64,000 bases of DNA from Scandinavium sp036495715 (GTDB lineage: Bacteria > Pseudomonadota > Gammaproteobacteria > Enterobacterales > Enterobacteriaceae), in NCBI GenBank assembly GCA_036495715.1, contig DASXML010000040.1, positions 14,913 through 78,912 of the forward strand, written 5' to 3'. The position numbers and the translations under genes are program-made. The notes below the pieces were generated by a model. It saw only the letters and a program-made list of their open reading frames with translations. It did not search any database and was not told the origin of the DNA. The number at the start of each line of letters is the position of its first letter. Positions within the stretch are counted from its first letter, which is position 1. Of the stretch, positions 23,899 through 31,511 are shown piece by piece.

Positions 23899-25086
23899 AT
23901 GAGTGATTTTCACCACGGCGTGCAGGTGCTTGAAATTAACGACGGCACCCGCGTCATTTCCACAGTCTCGACCGCAATCATCGGCATGGTTTGCACGGCC
24001 AGCGATGCGGATGCAGAGACATTCCCCCTCAATGTGCCGGTACTGATTACCAGCGTGCAGAGTGCTATCGCAAAGGCCGGTAAATCAGGCACGCTGGCAG
24101 CATCCCTGCAGGCTATCGCCGACCAGGCCAAACCCGTCACTGTTGTCGTGCGCGTGGCCGAAGGTGTCGACGATGACCCGGTGGCAGCACAGGCGCAGAC
24201 CATTTCCAATATCATCGGCGGTACGGATGAAAACGGTCAGTACACCGGTATTAAAGCGCTGTTGACTGCCGAGGCCGTCACCGGCGTCAAACCGCGCATT
24301 CTCGGAGTGCCGGGTCTCGATTCGCAGGAGGTAGCGACCGCGCTCGCGTCGGTATGTATCAGTCTCCGCGCATTCGGTTATATCAGCGCATGGGGCTGTA
24401 AGACCATTTCCGAGGCGATGGAATATCGCGAGAATTTCAGCCAGCGCGAGCTGATGGTCATCTGGCCTGATTTCCTGTCATGGGATACCACCACGAACGA
24501 GACCGCCACGGCCTACGCCACCGCGCGCGCACTCGGTCTGCGTGCTTATATCGACCAGACGGTCGGCTGGCACAAAACCCTGTCTAACGTTGGTGTGCAG
24601 GGCGTAACCGGTATCAGCGCCTCGGTCTTTTGGGATTTACAGGCATCCGGTACCGATGCCGACTTGCTCAATGAGGCCGGTGTGACGACGCTGGTGCGTA
24701 AAGATGGTTTCCGCTTTTGGGGTAACCGCACCTGCTCTGATGATCCGCTTTTCATCTTCGAAAACTACACCCGCACGGCGCAGGTGCTGGCCGACACAAT
24801 GGCAGAGGCGCACATGTGGGCGGTTGATAAGCCCATTACCGCCACGCTCATTCGTGACATTGTCGACGGCATTAACGCCAAATTCCGCGAGCTGAAAACC
24901 AACGGCTATATCGTGGACGGCGAATGCTGGTTCGACGAGGAATCGAACGATAAAGAGACCCTCAAGGCCGGGAAATTGTACGTCGACTACGACTATACCC
25001 CCGTTCCGCCACTCGAAAGCCTGACCCTGCGCCAGCGTATCACCGATAAATATCTGGTGAATCTGGTCGACTCGGTCAACAGCTAA
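23899..25086 (+). CDS. FI: Tail sheath protein gpFI
   Basis: This 395-residue contractile sheath protein surrounds the tube. MSDFHHGVQVLEINDGTRVI and the C-terminal LRQRITDKYLVNLVDSVNS are highly characteristic of the P2 family, and the length matches. FII follows after 15 bases. Confidence 0.96.
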   Translation: MSDFHHGVQVLEINDGTRVISTVSTAIIGMVCTASDADAETFPLNVPVLITSVQSAIAKAGKSGTLAASLQAIADQAKPVTVVVRVAEGVDDDPVAAQAQTISNIIGGTDENGQYTGIKALLTAEAVTGVKPRILGVPGLDSQEVATALASVCISLRAFGYISAWGCKTISEAMEYRENFSQRELMVIWPDFLSWDTTTNETATAYATARALGLRAYIDQTVGWHKTLSNVGVQGVTGISASVFWDLQASGTDADLLNEAGVTTLVRKDGFRFWGNRTCSDDPLFIFENYTRTAQVLADTMAEAHMWAVDKPITATLIRDIVDGINAKFRELKTNGYIVDGECWFDEESNDKETLKAGKLYVDYDYTPVPPLESLTLRQRITDKYLVNLVDSVNS

Positions 25087-25101
25087 GGAGTCTGAAACAA
25101 C

Positions 25102-25620
25102 ATGGCCTTACCCCGTAAACTCAAACACCTGAATATGTTCAATGACGGCCTCAGCTACATGGGCGTTGTTGAATCCGTGACGCTGCCGAAGCTGACACGC
25201 AAGCTCGAAAATTATCGCGGTGGCGGTATGAATGGCGCAGCGGCGATTGACCTCGGCCTCGACGATGATGCGCTGACCGTCGAATGGTCTCTCGGTGGCC
25301 TGCCTGATGTGGCGCTGTGGGCGCAGTATGCCGCGCCGGGTGCGGATGCCGTACCGTTGCGCTTTGCTGGTTCTTATCAACGAGACGACACCGGCGAGAC
25401 GGTCGCGGTTGAGGTGGTGATGCGTGGCCGCCACAAAGAAATCGACGGTGGCGAGCTCAAGCAGGGAGAGAACAGCTCAACCAAACTGAGCACCGTCTGC
25501 ACCTATTACCGGCTCTCGATTGACGGTAAAGACGTCATTGAGATTGACGTTGTGAACCTCGTCGAAAAGGTCAACGGCGTCGACCGCATGGAACAGCACC
25601 GCCGCAACATCGGCCTGTAA
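25102..25620 (+). CDS. FII: Tail tube protein gpFII
   Basis: This 172-residue protein polymerises into the inner tail tube. MALPRKLKHLNMFNDGLSY at the start and the GDD-like EWSLGGLPDVALWAQYA block are typical. Length equals P2 gpFII. Confidence 0.96.
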   Translation: MALPRKLKHLNMFNDGLSYMGVVESVTLPKLTRKLENYRGGGMNGAAAIDLGLDDDALTVEWSLGGLPDVALWAQYAAPGADAVPLRFAGSYQRDDTGETVAVEVVMRGRHKEIDGGELKQGENSSTKLSTVCTYYRLSIDGKDVIEIDVVNLVEKVNGVDRMEQHRRNIGL

Positions 25621-25682
25621 TACCCTGACCGGTCAGCACTGCTGGCCGGTGATTAACCCCCATTCAGAACAGAGAAAACATC

Positions 25683-26170
25683 ATGGCAAAAGCACCACGT
25701 AAAACCGCTGAATTTGTTGATACCGCTGGCAACGAAATTGACACCGTAAACCCGAACGTTGTGACGCTCGATAAGCCGATTAAACGCGGCGGTCAGACGA
25801 TTGATAAAGTCACCCTGATTGAGCCGAATGCCGGTACTCTGCGCGGCGTCAGTCTGGCGGCGGTGGCAAATTCCGAAGTCGATGCGCTGATTAAAGTGCT
25901 GCCGCGTATGACCTATCCCGCGCTCACCCCGCAGGAACTGACCGCGATGAATCTGCCCGATATGCTGCAGCTTGCCGGTAAGGTGATCGGTTTTTTGTCT
26001 CCGGCTTCGGTGGAGTAGATTTTCCGCCTGACCTGTCAACTGATGACCTGATGGCGGATATCGCAGTGATATTCCACTGGCCGCCGTCAGAGCTCTACTC
26101 CCTGAGCCTGACAGAGCTCATCACATGGCGCGACAAAGCGCTCCAGCGTAGCGGGCATTCAAATGAGTAA
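25683..26170 (+). CDS. E: Tail assembly chaperones gpE and gpE+E' (programmed -1 frameshift)
   Basis: The zero frame gives gpE of 111 residues, ending at 26018. The slippery heptamer T-TTT-TTG lies at 25991-25997 in the correct frame. A -1 shift there continues with SGFGGVDFPPDLST and ends at the TAA at 26168-26170, 57 codons later, giving gpE+E'. This matches the known frameshift of P2 and lambda G/GT-type tail chaperones that wrap the tape measure protein. The extended frame overlaps the start of T. Confidence 0.9.
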
Positions 26171-28604
26171 TAACCTACGGCTTGAGGTTTTGCTGAAAGC
26201 GGTCGACCAGGCGACCCGACCGCTTAAATCCATTCAGACTGCGACAAAATCCCTGTCGGGTGAAATTCGTGAGTCTCAGAAGACGCTCCGAGACCTGAAC
26301 GCTCAGGCGTCCAAAGTTGACGGTTTTCGCAAGGCAAGCGCGCAACTGGCGGTCACCAGTCAGTCACTTGAAAAAGCGAAGCGCGAAGCGGCAGAGCTGG
26401 CGGTACAGTTCCGCAATACTGCCAGCCCGACCCGCGCGCAGGCGCAGGCACTCGACGCGGCAAAGCGCTCTGCTGGCGAACTGCAAACCAAATACAACAG
26501 CCTGAGAACGTCGGTTCATCGTCAGCGCACCGAACTGATGCAGGTCGGTATCAACACACGCACGCTTTCCGCCGATGAGCGTCGACTCAAAGCATCTTTA
26601 AGCGAGACGACGGCGCAACTTAACCGTCAGCGCGAAGCTCTGGCGCGGGTCAGTGCGCAGCAGGCGAAATTAAACCGGGTTAAAGAGCGCTATAAATCAG
26701 GTAAGGAACTGGCCGGTAATATGGCCGCAGCAGGTGCTGCCGGTGTTGGTATCGCCACGGCTGGAACAATGGTCGGGGTCAAATTACTGACGCCCGGTTA
26801 TGACTTTGCGCAGAAAAACTCCGAGCTGCAGGCTGTGCTCGGAACTGATAAGCAATCACCTGAAATGCAGGCGCTACGCAAACAGGCGCGCCAACTCGGT
26901 GACAATACTGCAGCGTCTGCTGATGATGCGGCCAGTGCGCAAATTATTATCGCCAAAGGGGGCGGTGATGCCGCCGCGATTCAAGCGACGACACCAGTCA
27001 CGTTGAATATGGCACTTGCGAATCAGCGCACGATGGAAGAAAACGCCGCTTTACTGATGGGAATGCGCTCAGCCTTTCAGCTCTCCAATGACAAGGTTTC
27101 ACACATTGGCGACGTATTGTCGACGGTCATGAATAAGACCGCTGCCGACTTTGACGGCCTCAGTGATGCGATGACGTATGCCGCGCCGGTCGCAAAAAAT
27201 GCCGGTGTCAGTATCGAGGAAACCGCCGCAATGGTGGGTGCGTTGCACGATGCCAAAATCACCGGCTCGATGGCGGGTACCGGAAGCCGCGCAGTGCTGA
27301 GTCGCCTACAGGCACCGACCGGCAAAGCATCGGATGCGCTCAAGGAACTGGGCGTCAAAACATCAGACAGCAAAGGCAATACGCGTCCGATATTCAGCAT
27401 CCTGAAAGAAATGCAGGCCAGCTTTAAGCGCAACAATCTCGGCACCGGCCAGCAAGCCGAATACATGAAAACGATATTTGGCGAAGAAGCCAGTTCATCG
27501 GCTAACGTGCTGATGGCGGCAGCAGCCAGCGGTAAACTCGACCAGCTCACCGCCGCGCTAAAAACCTCCGACGGTAAAACTGAGGCGCTGGTCAAGGTGA
27601 TGCAGGATAACCTCGGCGGCGACTTCAAAGAATTTCAGTCTGCTTATGAGGCGGTCGGTACCGATCTTTTTGACCAGCAAGAGGGCTCGCTACGTAAGCT
27701 CACGCAAACTGCGACGCAGTATGTGCTTAAGCTCGACGGCTGGATCCAGAAAAATAAAAGTCTGGCGACGACAATCGGCATCATTGCCGGTGGCGCCCTG
27801 GCGCTGATTGGCATCATCGGCGGCATTGGCCTCGTTGCGTGGCCGGTAGTGATGGGAATTAATGCCATTATCGCCGCCGCTGGTGTATTGGGTACCGTCT
27901 TCACTGTCGCAGGTAGTGCCATTGTGGCCGCGCTCGGGGCGATTACCTGGCCGATTGTGGCAATCGGGGCGGCGTTCGTCGCTGTTGCGTTGCTTATACG
28001 TAAATATTGGGAGCCCATCAGCGCATTTTTCTCGGGGGTGATTGAGGGCATCATGAGTGCCTTTGCGCCGGTCGGGGAAATGTTCGCCCCGCTGGCTCCC
28101 ATGTTTGACGGTCTCGGAGAGAAATTGCGCGGCGTCTGGCAGTGGTTCAAAGACCTGATTGCGCCAGTCAAGTCCACACAGGAAACGCTCGATAGCTGCA
28201 AAAATGTTGGCGTCATTTTTGGTCAGGCGCTGGCAGATGCCTTAATGGCACCGCTCAACGTTTTTAATAAGCTGCGCAGCGGCGTCGACTGGCTGCTCGA
28301 AAAGCTCGGCATCATCAGCAAAGAATCGGACGTTCTCGACAAGACTGCCGCCAAAACCAACGCCGCCACGCAGGGCAATTCCTACATCCCGGCAACCAGT
28401 GCATATGGCGGTTATCAGGCTTACAAGCCCGTTACCGCACCGGCGGGACGCTCTTACATTGACCAGAGCAAAAGCGAATACAACATTACGCTACCGGGTG
28501 GCGTTGCGCCGGGGCATCAACTCGACCGCCAGCTCCGTGACACGCTCGAACAGATTGAGCGTGATAAACGCGCGCGTCAGCGTGCCAGCATGACCCATGA
28601 CTGA
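26163..28604 (+). CDS. T: Tape measure protein gpT
   Basis: This 813-residue protein sets tail length and probably helps DNA cross the envelope. The first about 180 residues are coiled coil (SLEKAKREAAELAVQF-like heptads). The TAPE/TP901 core lies at about 200-490. Hydrophobic stretches follow at about 535-615 (IGIIAGGALALIGIIGGIGL and neighbours). The C-terminus is polar. Length and order match P2 gpT. Confidence 0.94.
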   Translation: MSNNLRLEVLLKAVDQATRPLKSIQTATKSLSGEIRESQKTLRDLNAQASKVDGFRKASAQLAVTSQSLEKAKREAAELAVQFRNTASPTRAQAQALDAAKRSAGELQTKYNSLRTSVHRQRTELMQVGINTRTLSADERRLKASLSETTAQLNRQREALARVSAQQAKLNRVKERYKSGKELAGNMAAAGAAGVGIATAGTMVGVKLLTPGYDFAQKNSELQAVLGTDKQSPEMQALRKQARQLGDNTAASADDAASAQIIIAKGGGDAAAIQATTPVTLNMALANQRTMEENAALLMGMRSAFQLSNDKVSHIGDVLSTVMNKTAADFDGLSDAMTYAAPVAKNAGVSIEETAAMVGALHDAKITGSMAGTGSRAVLSRLQAPTGKASDALKELGVKTSDSKGNTRPIFSILKEMQASFKRNNLGTGQQAEYMKTIFGEEASSSANVLMAAAASGKLDQLTAALKTSDGKTEALVKVMQDNLGGDFKEFQSAYEAVGTDLFDQQEGSLRKLTQTATQYVLKLDGWIQKNKSLATTIGIIAGGALALIGIIGGIGLVAWPVVMGINAIIAAAGVLGTVFTVAGSAIVAALGAITWPIVAIGAAFVAVALLIRKYWEPISAFFSGVIEGIMSAFAPVGEMFAPLAPMFDGLGEKLRGVWQWFKDLIAPVKSTQETLDSCKNVGVIFGQALADALMAPLNVFNKLRSGVDWLLEKLGIISKESDVLDKTAAKTNAATQGNSYIPATSAYGGYQAYKPVTAPAGRSYIDQSKSEYNITLPGGVAPGHQLDRQLRDTLEQIERDKRARQRASMTHD

Positions 28605-28618
28605 GAGAGGATAAAACG

Positions 28619-29104
28619 ATGATGCTTGCGCTAGGAATGTTTGTATTTGAACGCCGTACCCTGCCTTATCAGTCGATGCAGCATTCGAAGGATTACCGCT
28701 GGGCGTCTAATGACCGGGTCGGCAAGCCGCCTGCCTATCAGTTTCTCGGCGAGGGGGAAACCTCCCGCCAGCTTACCGGCACGCTTTACCCTGCCATTAC
28801 CGGCGGGCGCGTATCTTTGCAGACTGTCGAGCTAATGGCCGATGAGGGCAGGGCGTGGCCGCTGATTGAGGGTACCGGCAACATTCTCGGGATGTATATT
28901 GTCGACAAGGTATCGACTACAGACACCGAGTTTTTCAGCGACGGCGCAGCCAGGAAGATTGATTTCACGCTGTCGCTAAAGCGGGTCGACGATTCCCTGA
29001 CCTCAATGTTTGGCGACCTGAATAAACAGGCCAGTGAGCTTCTCGGCTCTGCCGGTAATCTGTCAGGGCAGTTGCAAAGTGCGCTCGGAGGGCTGACCGG
29101 ATGA
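28619..29104 (+). CDS. U: Tail protein gpU
   Basis: This 161-residue tail protein is part of the baseplate hub. FVFERRTLPYQSMQHSKDYRW and GRPPAYQFLGEGE-like region are typical of P2 gpU. A GAGAGG ribosome site precedes it. The stop overlaps the D start (ATGA). Confidence 0.93.
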   Translation: MMLALGMFVFERRTLPYQSMQHSKDYRWASNDRVGKPPAYQFLGEGETSRQLTGTLYPAITGGRVSLQTVELMADEGRAWPLIEGTGNILGMYIVDKVSTTDTEFFSDGAARKIDFTLSLKRVDDSLTSMFGDLNKQASELLGSAGNLSGQLQSALGGLTG

Positions 29105-30270
29105 TAACAGGCATGACCATTGATGCCGGTGCCAGTCTCGCACCGGCATTTATGCTGACGCTGAACAGCCAGGACATTACCCGTAATTTTAGCGACCGGC
29201 TGATTTCACTCACCATGACCGACAATCGGGGTTTTGAGGCTGACCAGCTCGACATCGAGCTCGATGATACTGACGGAAAAGTCGAGCTACCCCTGCGCGG
29301 GGCGGTGCTGACGTTGTGGCTTGGCTGGCAGGGCTCGGCGCTGATGGGTAAGGGCGATTTCACGGTCGATGAGATTGAGCACCGGGGCGCACCTGATACC
29401 CTGACTATCCGGGCTCGCAGTGCTGACTTTCGCGGTACGCTCAATTCCCGGCGTGAAGAATCGTGGCACGACACCACGCTCGACGAACTGGTCAGCACTA
29501 TTGCGAAGCGCAACAAACTGACGGCCAGCGTCGCGGATGTACTGAAAAAAATCCCGGTACCGCACATCGACCAGTCGCAGGAATCCGACGCGGTATTTCT
29601 GAACCGGCTGGCTGACCGTAACGGGGCGGCGGTTTCCGTGAAAGCGGGGAAACTGCTGTTTCTGAAAGCGGGGAGTGCGACGACGGTCAGCGGTAAGCCC
29701 GTTCCGCAAATGACGCTGACCCGTAGTGACGGCGACCGTCATCAGTTTGCTATCGCTGACCGTGGGGCTTATACCGGCGTAACCGCTAAATGGTTACACA
29801 CCAAAGACCCGAAGCCGCAAAAACAGAAAGTGACGCTGAAACGCCAGCCAAAAGAGAAGCACCTGCGCGCACTTGAGCACCCGAAAGCAAAGCCGGTCAG
29901 CAAAAAAGCAAAGGCTAAAAAAGAGCAGGAATCTCGCGAGGGTGAGTATATGGCCGGTGACGCTGATAACGTGCTGGCACTGACAACGGTCTACGCTTCA
30001 AAGGCGCAGGCGATGCGCGCCGCTCAGGCTAAGTGGGATAAACTGCAGCGAGGCGTTGCGGAGTTTTCAATTACGCTGGCGCTCGGTCGTGCAGATTTAT
30101 TCCCTGAAACGCCGGTGCAGGTATCAGGCTTTAAGCGCGTCATAGACGAGCAGTCATGGTTAATCAGCAAGGTAACCCACAATCTCAACAATAGCGGCTT
30201 CACGACGAGCTTAGAGTTTGAGGTTAAGTTATCTGATGTTGAGTACAGTTCAGAAGATGATAGCGAATAA
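29101..30270 (+). CDS. D: Tail hub / late control protein gpD
   Basis: This 389-residue protein is the baseplate hub, related to T4 gp27. FSDRLISLTMTDNRGFEADQ and HRGAPDTLTIRARSADFRG are diagnostic. A Lys-rich loop lies at about 235-280. It is the last tail gene; ogr follows from its own promoter. Confidence 0.94.
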   Translation: MITGMTIDAGASLAPAFMLTLNSQDITRNFSDRLISLTMTDNRGFEADQLDIELDDTDGKVELPLRGAVLTLWLGWQGSALMGKGDFTVDEIEHRGAPDTLTIRARSADFRGTLNSRREESWHDTTLDELVSTIAKRNKLTASVADVLKKIPVPHIDQSQESDAVFLNRLADRNGAAVSVKAGKLLFLKAGSATTVSGKPVPQMTLTRSDGDRHQFAIADRGAYTGVTAKWLHTKDPKPQKQKVTLKRQPKEKHLRALEHPKAKPVSKKAKAKKEQESREGEYMAGDADNVLALTTVYASKAQAMRAAQAKWDKLQRGVAEFSITLALGRADLFPETPVQVSGFKRVIDEQSWLISKVTHNLNNSGFTTSLEFEVKLSDVEYSSEDDSE

Positions 30271-30274
30271 AAGT

Positions 30275-30304
30275 ATTCACAAAATGTGAATTGATGATTA
30301 TCAT
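30275..30304 (+). promoter_or_regulatory. ogr promoter (pB-like) with CI-type operator at 30275-30291
   Basis: ATTCAC-AAAAT-GTGAAT (30275-30291) has the same half-sites and spacer length as 2478-2494 and 3151-3167. A promoter with -35 TTCACA (30276-30281), 17-base spacer and -10 TATCAT (30299-30304) overlaps it and points to ogr. In phage 186 CI represses pB, the promoter of the ogr homologue B, so late activation stays off in the lysogen. The assignment follows that model. Confidence 0.7.
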
Positions 30305-30336
30305 TGATTCACTATTTGAGAATAAAAAGGTGTGTT

Positions 30337-30555
30337 ATGTTTCATTGCCCAAAGTGTCATCATGCCGCACATGCCCGTACAAGCCGCTATTTAACCGAGA
30401 ACACGAAAGAGCGTTACCACCAGTGCCAGAACATTAACTGCAGTTGCACGTTCATGACGATGGAAACGGTAGAGCGCTTTATTGTTACTCCGGGGGCAAT
30501 CAATCCGGCACCACCTCACCCTACGATAAATGGTCAGCGCCCATTGTGGCTCTGA
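30337..30555 (+). CDS. ogr: Late gene activator Ogr
   Basis: This 72-residue zinc-finger activator, the size of P2 Ogr, switches on the late operons by contacting RNA polymerase alpha. MFHCPKCHHAAHARTSRYL supplies the first two cysteines (CPKC) and CQNINC the others. It binds sites such as that at 19416. A terminator follows at 30573. Confidence 0.94.
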   Translation: MFHCPKCHHAAHARTSRYLTENTKERYHQCQNINCSCTFMTMETVERFIVTPGAINPAPPHPTINGQRPLWL

Positions 30556-30572
30556 AATATTTCCTCAAAATG

Positions 30573-30594
30573 CCCGCCGCGAGCGGGTTTTTTT
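30573..30594 (+). terminator. Rho-independent terminator after ogr
   Basis: CCCGC-CGCGA-GCGGG with a T-run of seven lies just after ogr and ends the last phage transcript before attR. Confidence 0.85.
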
Positions 30595-30604
30595 ATGCCT
30601 TCTG

Positions 30605-30637
30605 TAAAATGGCGGCAAAAAATCCACCGCCATTTTA
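30605..30637. repeat. Perfect inverted repeat near the prophage right end
   Basis: TAAAATGGCGG and CCGCCATTTTA are perfect 11-base arms around an 11-base loop. The position between ogr and attR could make it an additional terminator or an integrase/Cox-region structure. No coding capacity is seen around it. Confidence 0.7.
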
Positions 30638-30660
30638 TCGCCACTCAAAAAATAGATAAC

Positions 30661-30685
30661 AAAAAGGCCACTCGCGAGAGTGGCC
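30661..30685 (-). terminator. Terminator downstream of the tRNA gene
   Basis: On the reverse strand GGCCACTC-TCGC-GAGTGGCC is a perfect 8-bp stem followed by five T residues. It lies 28 bases past the tRNA 3' end. If the attachment core is the tRNA 3' end, this terminator is prophage-supplied. Confidence 0.85.
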
Positions 30686-30712
30686 TAAGTGCATGTATTT
30701 ACTACTTAAACT

Positions 30713-30788
30713 TGGTGGCCCCTGTTGGGTTTGAACCAACGACCAAGCGATTATGAGTCGCCTGCTCTAACCACTGAGCTAAGGGGCC
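30713..30788 (-). tRNA. ileX: tRNA-Ile2 (CAU anticodon, lysidine-modified type); prophage attachment site
   Basis: The 76-nt gene includes the encoded CCA. It folds with acceptor GGCCCCT/AGGGGCC, D-stem GCTC/GAGC, anticodon loop CTCATAA and T-arm GTTGG/CCAAC. The sequence is almost identical to E. coli ileX/ileY, and the neighbour mug confirms ileX. The CAU anticodon is read as isoleucine AUA after TilS modifies C34. Phage 186 is known to integrate in ileY, so the shared core with attL should be the 3' part of this gene. Confidence 0.93.
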
Positions 30789-30914
30789 GTGGCGGGGAAT
30801 TATAATGGAACTCCTTGAGGCAATCCAGTAAATGCGCTGCGGGTGCTGTTTTTATAAACAATGGGGAATCAATCCCTTATACTTTCAGCACGATTCATTT
30901 AGCCGAGTAACGTA

Positions 30915-31421
30915 ATGGTCAGCGATATTCTTAAACCAGGGCTGCGTGTGGTGTTCTGCGGCATCAATCCGGGGAAGTCATCCGCGTATCTGGGATTGCC
31001 TTTTGCGCATCCGGCCAACCGCTTCTGGAAGGTTCTGCATTTATCCGGGTTTACTGACAGACAGCTCAAACCAGAAGAGGCTCAGCAGATGCTTGATTAC
31101 GGCTGTGGCGTGACCAAGTTGGTTGAGAGGCCAACAGTTCAGGCGAACGAAGTGGCGCTACACGAACTGCGTGAAGGCGGAAGAGGACTTATCACTAAAA
31201 TGCAGGATTATCAGCCAAGAGCGCTGGCGATATTAGGTAAGCAAGCGTTTGAGCAGGCGTTTAGTCAGCGTGGTGCGAAATGGGGTAAGCAGGGCATTAC
31301 GGTTGGGGACACAGAAGTGTGGATCTTGCCAAACCCGAGCGGATTAAGCCGCATTACGCTGGATAAACTGGTTGAGGCGTATCGCGAGTTGGATCAGGCG
31401 TTGGTGGCGAAAGGGCGCTGA
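30915..31421 (+). CDS. mug: G/U mismatch-specific DNA glycosylase
   Basis: This 168-residue glycosylase, the E. coli Mug length, removes uracil or ethenocytosine from mismatches with guanine. GINPGKSSAYLGLPFAHPANRFW holds the catalytic asparagine loop (GINPG) and WILPNPSGLS the second loop. It lies between ileX and rpoD as in E. coli. Confidence 0.96.
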   Translation: MVSDILKPGLRVVFCGINPGKSSAYLGLPFAHPANRFWKVLHLSGFTDRQLKPEEAQQMLDYGCGVTKLVERPTVQANEVALHELREGGRGLITKMQDYQPRALAILGKQAFEQAFSQRGAKWGKQGITVGDTEVWILPNPSGLSRITLDKLVEAYRELDQALVAKGR

Positions 31422-31469
31422 CTCAGCAAGAATTTCCTGCTATTGATTCAGCCCCAAGTCACTGAAATA

Positions 31470-31493
31470 AAAAAGGCTCCCGTCGGGAGCCTT
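31470..31493 (-). terminator. rpoD terminator
   Basis: On the reverse strand AAGGCTCCC-GAC-GGGAGCCTT followed by a T-run ends the rpsU-dnaG-rpoD transcript. It lies between the convergent mug and rpoD genes. Confidence 0.9.
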
Positions 31494-31511
31494 CTGCTTT
31501 ATGCGTGACGA

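Larger units (their letters stand above)
1..30712. mobile_element. P2/186-type prophage, left end outside window
   Basis: A full Peduovirus-like gene set lies in the order int-cI-cox-cII-early genes-A-tum-cos-Q-P-O-N-M-L-X-lysis-R-S-V-W-J-I-H-G-FI-FII-E/E'-T-U-D-ogr and ends at the 3' terminus of a tRNA-Ile2 gene. CI, CII and Tum with a LexA box are the phage 186 type of lysogeny control rather than the P2 type. No structural, replication or packaging gene is visibly broken, so the prophage may be inducible. Integrase lies near the left end and ogr at the right end, as expected when circular ogr-attP-int is opened by integration. attL must lie left of position 1. Accessory genes sit at 1-1175, 7575-9119 and 18189-19274. 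Confidence 0.95.
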
